A stretch of 64,000 nucleotides of DNA. Origin: Sporolactobacillus shoreae. GTDB lineage: Bacteria; Bacillota; Bacilli; Bacillales; Sporolactobacillaceae. The translations under genes were made by a program, and so were the position numbers. Under the pieces are notes generated by a model. It was not told where the DNA came from. It saw only the letters and a program-made list of their open reading frames with translations, and searched no databases. Location: contig NZ_SRJD01000011.1 of NCBI RefSeq assembly GCF_004684935.1, positions 1-64,000 on the forward strand. Reading direction: 5' to 3'. Positions 59,598 to 64,000 of the stretch are shown here, in pieces. Position 1 is the stretch's first letter. The number at the start of each line of letters is the position of its first letter.

Positions 59598-60425
59598 TTA
59601 TCCAAAAAGTCCTGGGATTAGAATCCACAGCACACCAAAAGCGGCAGCAATAATAAAGCGATAGACGGCAAACGGTACGAGTGTATAACGTTTCAGCAAT
59701 CTCATAAAGGTAACAATGGCCAACAGAGCCACAATGAAAGCCACAAAAAAACCGACAATAAAGAGCGGCAGGTTGGCTTTGATGACGCTGAGATCCTTTA
59801 AAACTTCAACTCCGCTGGCACCAATCATCATTGGAACTGCCAGAATGAAAGAAAATTCTGCAGCTGTTTTCCGTTCAACACCAGCGATGAGTCCACCCGA
59901 CATCGTTGATCCCGACCGTGAAAAACCGGACCACAGGGAGAGGACCTGGAACAGGCCGATGACAAAGGCCTGGCTATAGCTGACCTGTGTTGTTCCATTA
60001 CCTTCACGGCGTCCGGCCACCCATTCTGCAAAAATCATGACAATGCCCCCGACGACGAGCGCAATCAGAACACTTCCCGGCGAGAACAATTTAGATGTAA
60101 TGAAATTCTTGAGAGCGACACCGAGAATTCCGGCCGGAATACCTGCGATAATGATGTGCAGCAGATTCAAATGGCTGGGTCCGCTTTTCGGAACATTACG
60201 ATAGAAACCGAAAAGGCTCCACAACCTTTTCCAATAGAGTACAACAACAGCCAAGATCGAACCAAGCTGAATAATGACTTCAAAAACAACAGCTCTGTTA
60301 CCTGTAAAGTGCAGCAGGTTTCCAACAAGAATCAGATGCCCTGTGGATGACACAGGCGCGAATTCAGTCAAGCCTTCAACAGCGCCCAGAATAATTGCAG
60401 TCAAAAGAAGCAATGGGTTCACCAA
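59598..60425 (-). CDS. uppP: Undecaprenyl-diphosphatase (BacA/UppP)
   Basis: Recycles the lipid carrier of cell-wall synthesis by removing a phosphate from undecaprenyl pyrophosphate; overproduction gives bacitracin resistance. 275-residue membrane protein with both signature loops: [15 protein letters not shown] (Glu pair and SSTGH) and [15 protein letters not shown]. Start between TTG 60425 and GTG 60422, with AAGG just upstream; the two differ by one residue. Single gene, divergent from the arg leader. Confidence 0.94.
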   Translation of the reverse strand: MVNPLLLLTAIILGAVEGLTEFAPVSSTGHLILVGNLLHFTGNRAVVFEVIIQLGSILAVVVLYWKRLWSLFGFYRNVPKSGPSHLNLLHIIIAGIPAGILGVALKNFITSKLFSPGSVLIALVVGGIVMIFAEWVAGRREGNGTTQVSYSQAFVIGLFQVLSLWSGFSRSGSTMSGGLIAGVERKTAAEFSFILAVPMMIGASGVEVLKDLSVIKANLPLFIVGFFVAFIVALLAIVTFMRLLKRYTLVPFAVYRFIIAAAFGVLWILIPGLFG

Positions 60426-60621
60426 CCTTAAAAGGTAATTTTCATAACAATTAAGAAAAGCCCTGATACAAGCTTATTCATTATAGCATAATCTTTTTCC
60501 GCCCCAGATAAGAAGATTATTAAATTTTGATGAGAGGTTGAGGAGCCTTTCTCATGAATTGGCCATGCCGGGAGCCAAAATGGCCGTCTGAAAAAAAGTT
60601 CAATGAATATGCATTTCGGGG

Positions 60622-60649
60622 TTGACTTCCTGCCCAGCCCCTGTATAAT
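60622..60649 (+). promoter_or_regulatory. Promoter of the arg operon leader
   Basis: TTGACT (60622-60627), 16-bp spacer, TATAAT (60644-60649). Confidence 0.85.
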
Positions 60650-60654
60650 AGATA

Positions 60655-60955
60655 GCACCAAGCCAGAAATGACAGCAAGATTCCACAAATTCTATGAAAT
60701 GAAGCCGATGAAGAAGAGAGTAGCAATAATAAGCTGCGGAAGCGAGCCGGGACGATGGGAGCCGGCGCAGCAGACTATTGTGAAACGCACTTCCGAGGCG
60801 ACAGCCTGAAACAGTATGTAGGGCTGTCCGGGAGCTCCCGTTACAGAGAACCTAAGCAGATCTCCGATTTATTATGGAGATAACCAGAGTGGTACCGCGG
60901 GCAATGTGATCAACGCTCGTCTCTTTTATCGATAAAAGAGGCGGGCGTTTTTAAT
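60655..60955 (+). ncRNA. T-box leader, Arg-like specifier (CGC)
   Basis: Stem I begins AAGAAGAGAGTAGCAATA and includes GGGAGCCGG. The specifier region reads GTGAAA-CGC-ACTTCCGAG; taking CGC (60786-60788) leaves the conserved purine and the usual nine bases to GAG. The T-box core AGAGTGGTACCGCGG is at 60886-60900, and the terminator AACGCtCGtCTCTTTTATC / GATAAAAGAGgCGgGCGTT (60912-60950) ends in T. Uncharged tRNA-Arg should allow transcription of argCJB. The bulge TGGT predicts a tRNA with discriminator A, which needs checking. Confidence 0.88.
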
Positions 60956-61077
60956 TTATTTCTGGGGAAACAGGGAAATAAGGCGGTCATTTACTCAGCC
61001 GGTTTACTTCTCTGAAGCAGCAGTGGACTAAATGAAGAGTGAAAAAAGCGAATGTTCTTAAACTGGAGGCAATTCAG

Positions 61078-62115
61078 GTGAAAGCAGGTATTGTAGGAGC
61101 AAATGGTTATAGCGGCATTGAGTTGATTCGTCTGTTAATGAATCATCCCTCCATCGAATTGGAAATGCTGGTTTCTCATTCCACAAAGGGGGCATCCATT
61201 TCCGATGTCTACCCTCATTTGTCCGGACTGCTGGATAAACCGCTTGAAGACTTCGACGCGGATAAACTTGCCGAAAGGGTGGATGTCGTTTTCTTCGCAA
61301 CTCCGGCAGGCATCAGTAAGGATCTTCTGCCGGAATGTCTGAAGCGCGGTCTGACCTGCATCGATCTTTCCGGTGACTTTCGCCTGAAGGATCCTGAAGC
61401 ATATGAAACTTGGTATCATCACGCGCCGGCAGATGCTTCTCTTCTGAACGACGCGGTTTACGGACTCTCGGAGGTCAACCGAAGGCAGATCGAAGGGGCG
61501 AGTTTTATTGCCAACCCCGGCTGTTATCCGACAGCTACACTGCTTGGTCTCGCGCCCGCACTTAAGGACGGGGCGATTGATCCGGGCTCGATCATCATCG
61601 ACGGGAAATCGGGTGTCTCAGGATCAGGGAAACAGATGGTACTTGGGAACCTGTACTGTGAAGTTAATGAGAGTGTGAAAGCCTATAAACTTGGCACACA
61701 TAAGCATCTGCCTGAAATTGAGCAGGAAATCGCGGCACTCAGCGGAGAAACTCATCCGGTGACTTTTACAACACATTTGATACCGATGACCCGGGGGCTG
61801 ATGACAACCATATATGCGACGATGGAAAAAGGCTATTCAACCCGGGAGTTTCTTCAGCTCTATGAACGGTACTATGAGAAATCACCTTTTGTCAGGATCA
61901 GGCCGATAGGCACATGGCCTGCGACAAAAGAGGTTGTCGGATCAAATTTCTGTGATATCGGGCTGAATGTCGACGGACGGTCAAGGCGCCTGACGATTGT
62001 GTCAGTCATTGATAATGTGGTTAAAGGCGCCGCAGGTCAGGCAATTCAGAATCTGAACATAATTAAGGGATGGGACGAACAGACCGGACTCAAGCTTACC
62101 CCGATCTATCCGTGA
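61078..62115 (+). CDS. argC: N-acetyl-gamma-glutamyl-phosphate reductase
   Basis: Third step of arginine synthesis, NADPH-dependent. From GTG 61078 (GGAGG 10 bp upstream) 345 residues, the same length as B. subtilis ArgC: GANGYSG (7-13), catalytic Cys149 in NPGCYPT, and HKHLPEI with the active-site His. The frame is open upstream to 61039, but that part has no ribosome site. First gene of argCJB behind the T-box. Confidence 0.96.
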   Translation: MKAGIVGANGYSGIELIRLLMNHPSIELEMLVSHSTKGASISDVYPHLSGLLDKPLEDFDADKLAERVDVVFFATPAGISKDLLPECLKRGLTCIDLSGDFRLKDPEAYETWYHHAPADASLLNDAVYGLSEVNRRQIEGASFIANPGCYPTATLLGLAPALKDGAIDPGSIIIDGKSGVSGSGKQMVLGNLYCEVNESVKAYKLGTHKHLPEIEQEIAALSGETHPVTFTTHLIPMTRGLMTTIYATMEKGYSTREFLQLYERYYEKSPFVRIRPIGTWPATKEVVGSNFCDIGLNVDGRSRRLTIVSVIDNVVKGAAGQAIQNLNIIKGWDEQTGLKLTPIYP

Positions 62116-62129
62116 GAAGGAGAAAAATC

Positions 62130-63356
62130 GTGGAAAAAATAATAGAACAGCATTCAAAATTCATAGAAATAAAGAACGGCAGTGTCGGCTCACCAAAGGG
62201 TTTTATCACAGGTGGCCAGAACATCGGGATGAGAAGAAGTAAACCGGATATGGGCTGGATTTATTCACAGGTACCGGCTGCGGCAGCCGGTGTCTACACC
62301 ACAAACCTTTTTCAGGCGGCACCGCTTAAGGTCACTAAGGAGAGCCTGGCGGAGGAGAACAGCCTTCAGGCGATACTTGTCAATACCGTCAGTGCGAACT
62401 CATGTACCGGGGAAGAAGGTATGGCAAATGCCTTCACAACCAGAAAATGGATCGCCGATCATCTCGGCCTGCCGGAACATCTTGTCGGAGTAGCCTCCAC
62501 CGGCGTGATTGGGCTTCAGCTTCCGATGGATAAAATGGAAAAAGGGATCAACAGAATTTCGCTTCAGGGGGCAGACGCGCCTTTTGAAGAAGCAATCCTG
62601 ACAACAGATACACATTCGAAACATCTGGCTGTCCAATTTGAAATTGATGGCAAAACAGTTACGATCGGTGGCGCGTGCAAGGGCTCCGGAATGATTCGCC
62701 CGAATATGGCCACGATGCTTGGCTTTGTGACGACGGACGCCGCGGTTGATTCAGAAGATCTGCACGCCGCACTTAAATCAGTAACAGACCGTACGTTTAA
62801 CCGAATTACAGTGGATGGTGATACGAGCACCAACGATATGGTTCTTGTTCTGGCAAACGGAATGGCGGGAAATACGAAACTAACATCGGAACATCCTGAA
62901 TGGGGAACCTTTCTCGCCGGTTTGAAAGCGGTCTGTCAGGGACTTGCCAAGTTCATCGCCGGTGACGGTGAAGGAGCGACGAAACTGATTGAAGTCCGGG
63001 TGACCGGCGCGAAAAATGAACACTCGGCGGATGCGATCAGCAAATCAATTGTCGGCTCGAGCCTGGTTAAGACGGCCATATTCGGCAGTGACGCCAATTG
63101 GGGACGCGTTGTCTGCGCGATGGGGTACAGCGGCGAATCGTTTGACCCCGATAAAGTGACACTGGATATTGGCGGAATAACTCTTTTTGCGAGCGGTATT
63201 CCGGTCGCATTCAGTGAGGAAGAAGCCAAGGCCTATCTTGACCAGGACAGCATCGTAATTCATGCGGATATGGGTGAAGGCAGCGGCGAAGCTGTGGCGT
63301 GGGGCTGCGACCTCACTTACAATTACGTGAAGATCAACGCTTCTTACCGCTCATAA
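62130..63356 (+). CDS. argJ: Bifunctional ornithine acetyltransferase / N-acetylglutamate synthase
   Basis: Recycles the acetyl group from N-acetylornithine to glutamate. 408 residues from GTG 62130 with AAGGAG upstream. The self-cleavage site is visible in GMIRPNMATMLGF, Thr195 becoming the N-terminal nucleophile of the beta chain; the oxyanion pair is in ASTGVIG. An open frame overlaps the end of argC, but the GTG 15 bp after its stop fits the family. Followed by argB after 28 bp. Confidence 0.95.
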   Translation: MEKIIEQHSKFIEIKNGSVGSPKGFITGGQNIGMRRSKPDMGWIYSQVPAAAAGVYTTNLFQAAPLKVTKESLAEENSLQAILVNTVSANSCTGEEGMANAFTTRKWIADHLGLPEHLVGVASTGVIGLQLPMDKMEKGINRISLQGADAPFEEAILTTDTHSKHLAVQFEIDGKTVTIGGACKGSGMIRPNMATMLGFVTTDAAVDSEDLHAALKSVTDRTFNRITVDGDTSTNDMVLVLANGMAGNTKLTSEHPEWGTFLAGLKAVCQGLAKFIAGDGEGATKLIEVRVTGAKNEHSADAISKSIVGSSLVKTAIFGSDANWGRVVCAMGYSGESFDPDKVTLDIGGITLFASGIPVAFSEEEAKAYLDQDSIVIHADMGEGSGEAVAWGCDLTYNYVKINASYRS

Positions 63357-63384
63357 AACTTTTGATAACTTGCAGGAGGAAAAA

Positions 63385-64000
63385 ATGAATCATTATCTGG
63401 TGATTAAATGCGGCGGATCTGTTTTTGATAAACTGACTCCTGCATTTTTCAAAAGCATACAGGCGATCCAGGCGGACGGAAAGTGGAAACCGATTATTGT
63501 TCATGGCGGCGGTCCCGCAATCTCACAGACACTGGAAAAACGTCAGATACCGACAGCGTTTCACAATGGGCTGCGTGTGACGACAAAAGAAGTACTGGAA
63601 GTCGTTGAAGCGGTATTGAGCGGGACGATGAACAAACAGCTGGTCGCAAACATCTGCAACGCAGGCGGCAAGGCTGCCGGGGTGAGCGGTATTGATGGCC
63701 ACCTGTTCACAGCGTCGCCCTCCGAAGACCGGGCCCTAGGATTCGTAGGCGATATCGTGTCGGTTCATCCGGAAATCGTCACAGACCTTTGTGACAAAGG
63801 ATTGATTCCTGTGGTTTCGCCGATTTCGATGGATAGAATGGGGCAGCATTACAATATTAATGCGGATCAGGCGGCGGCGGCCATCGCTTCCGCGCTGAAC
63901 GGAAGATTGTGCTTTATCAGTGACGTGCCCGGTATCCTTGTCGAGCAGAATGGCAAAATGCAGCGCCTTGATCAAGTCTCTGACCAGGAGATTGCAAACC
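63385..64000 (+). CDS. argB: Acetylglutamate kinase (5' part, cut by window edge)
   Basis: Phosphorylates N-acetylglutamate, second step of the pathway. Start ATG 63385 after AGGAGG. The 205 codons present show VIKCGGS (phosphate loop), IVHGGGPAI (substrate loop), NINADQAAAAIASAL and FISDVPGIL. Family length is about 250-260 residues, so roughly 50 codons lie beyond the window. The expected argD and argF would follow. Confidence 0.95.
   Translation, partial: MNHYLVIKCGGSVFDKLTPAFFKSIQAIQADGKWKPIIVHGGGPAISQTLEKRQIPTAFHNGLRVTTKEVLEVVEAVLSGTMNKQLVANICNAGGKAAGVSGIDGHLFTASPSEDRALGFVGDIVSVHPEIVTDLCDKGLIPVVSPISMDRMGQHYNINADQAAAAIASALNGRLCFISDVPGILVEQNGKMQRLDQVSDQEIAN

Overview
The window comes from a low-to-moderate GC, spore-forming Firmicute of the order Bacillales. 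The evidence is a B. subtilis-like levansucrase/endolevanase pair, an H-type small acid-soluble spore protein, a GerW/YtfJ-like protein, AGGAGG-type ribosome sites with many TTG and GTG starts, U-tailed terminators after most units, and four classes of riboswitch or T-box leader. A class III (oxygen-sensitive) ribonucleotide reductase, a single SOD and arginine-recycling genes suggest a facultative anaerobe, perhaps near Sporolactobacillaceae. That placement is inference. I see no rRNA, phage, CRISPR-Cas or complete transposon; nearly everything reads as chromosomal backbone.

Layout. 0.1-3.6 kb: fructan synthesis and breakdown (sacB, levB). 3.8-4.9 kb: HxlR-type regulator and nitroreductase. 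5.3-7.6 kb: polar amino-acid ABC importer. 7.8-11.7 kb: small genes (NERD nuclease-like, SspH, ParB-fold, YbaK, Rrf2, IDEAL). 12-14.8 kb: two convergent MFS transporters (drug type; niacin NiaP). 15-17.5 kb: MazG, nucleoside hydrolase, HAD phosphatase, GerW-like. 18.7-23.6 kb: BMP-type nucleoside ABC importer nupNOPQ. 23.8-26.3 kb: phosphatase, tRNA-Gly, ACT protein, UPF0210. 26.9-31 kb: FMN reductase, polyphosphate kinase 2 and exopolyphosphatase, galE. 32-34.8 kb: SAM riboswitch and metQNI. 35-40 kb: XRE/membrane pair, PsiE, ppaC, NfrA-type flavoprotein, membrane metalloprotease-like protein, lactonase. 40.4-42.3 kb: DUF1450, SufR-like regulator, sodA. 42.5-44 kb: guanine riboswitch and an amidohydrolase. 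44.3-49.4 kb: arginine/ornithine-type catabolic cluster. 50.9-53.4 kb: nrdDG with NrdR boxes. 53.4-60.4 kb: RNase H, PanE-like, C39-like, c-di-GMP riboswitch with a six-SH3 glucosaminidase, LOG protein, UppP. 60.6-64 kb: T-box (Arg-like specifier) and argCJB, the last gene running off the edge.

Physiology. Purine themes recur (nucleoside importer, nucleoside hydrolase, guanine-sensing leader), as do nitrogen themes (amino-acid importer, arginine breakdown at 44-49 kb, arginine synthesis at 61-64 kb). Methionine import and arginine synthesis are each placed under RNA leaders reading the end product or its charged tRNA.

The most unusual signal is not a gene. Four intergenic sites (7.7, 17.7, 31.2 and 40.2 kb) each carry a mini-array of a short core repeated at 21-bp period (exact in three arrays; three in-phase units in the fourth). 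Each array has its own core sequence and unrelated fillers between cores. All four lie just past an intrinsic terminator, and three lie between convergent genes. I know of no named element with this design. Also notable are a dispersed approx. 0.2-kb element present in two inverted copies, one lacking a structured core, two hairpin MITE-like elements, and several perfect zero-spacer palindromes.
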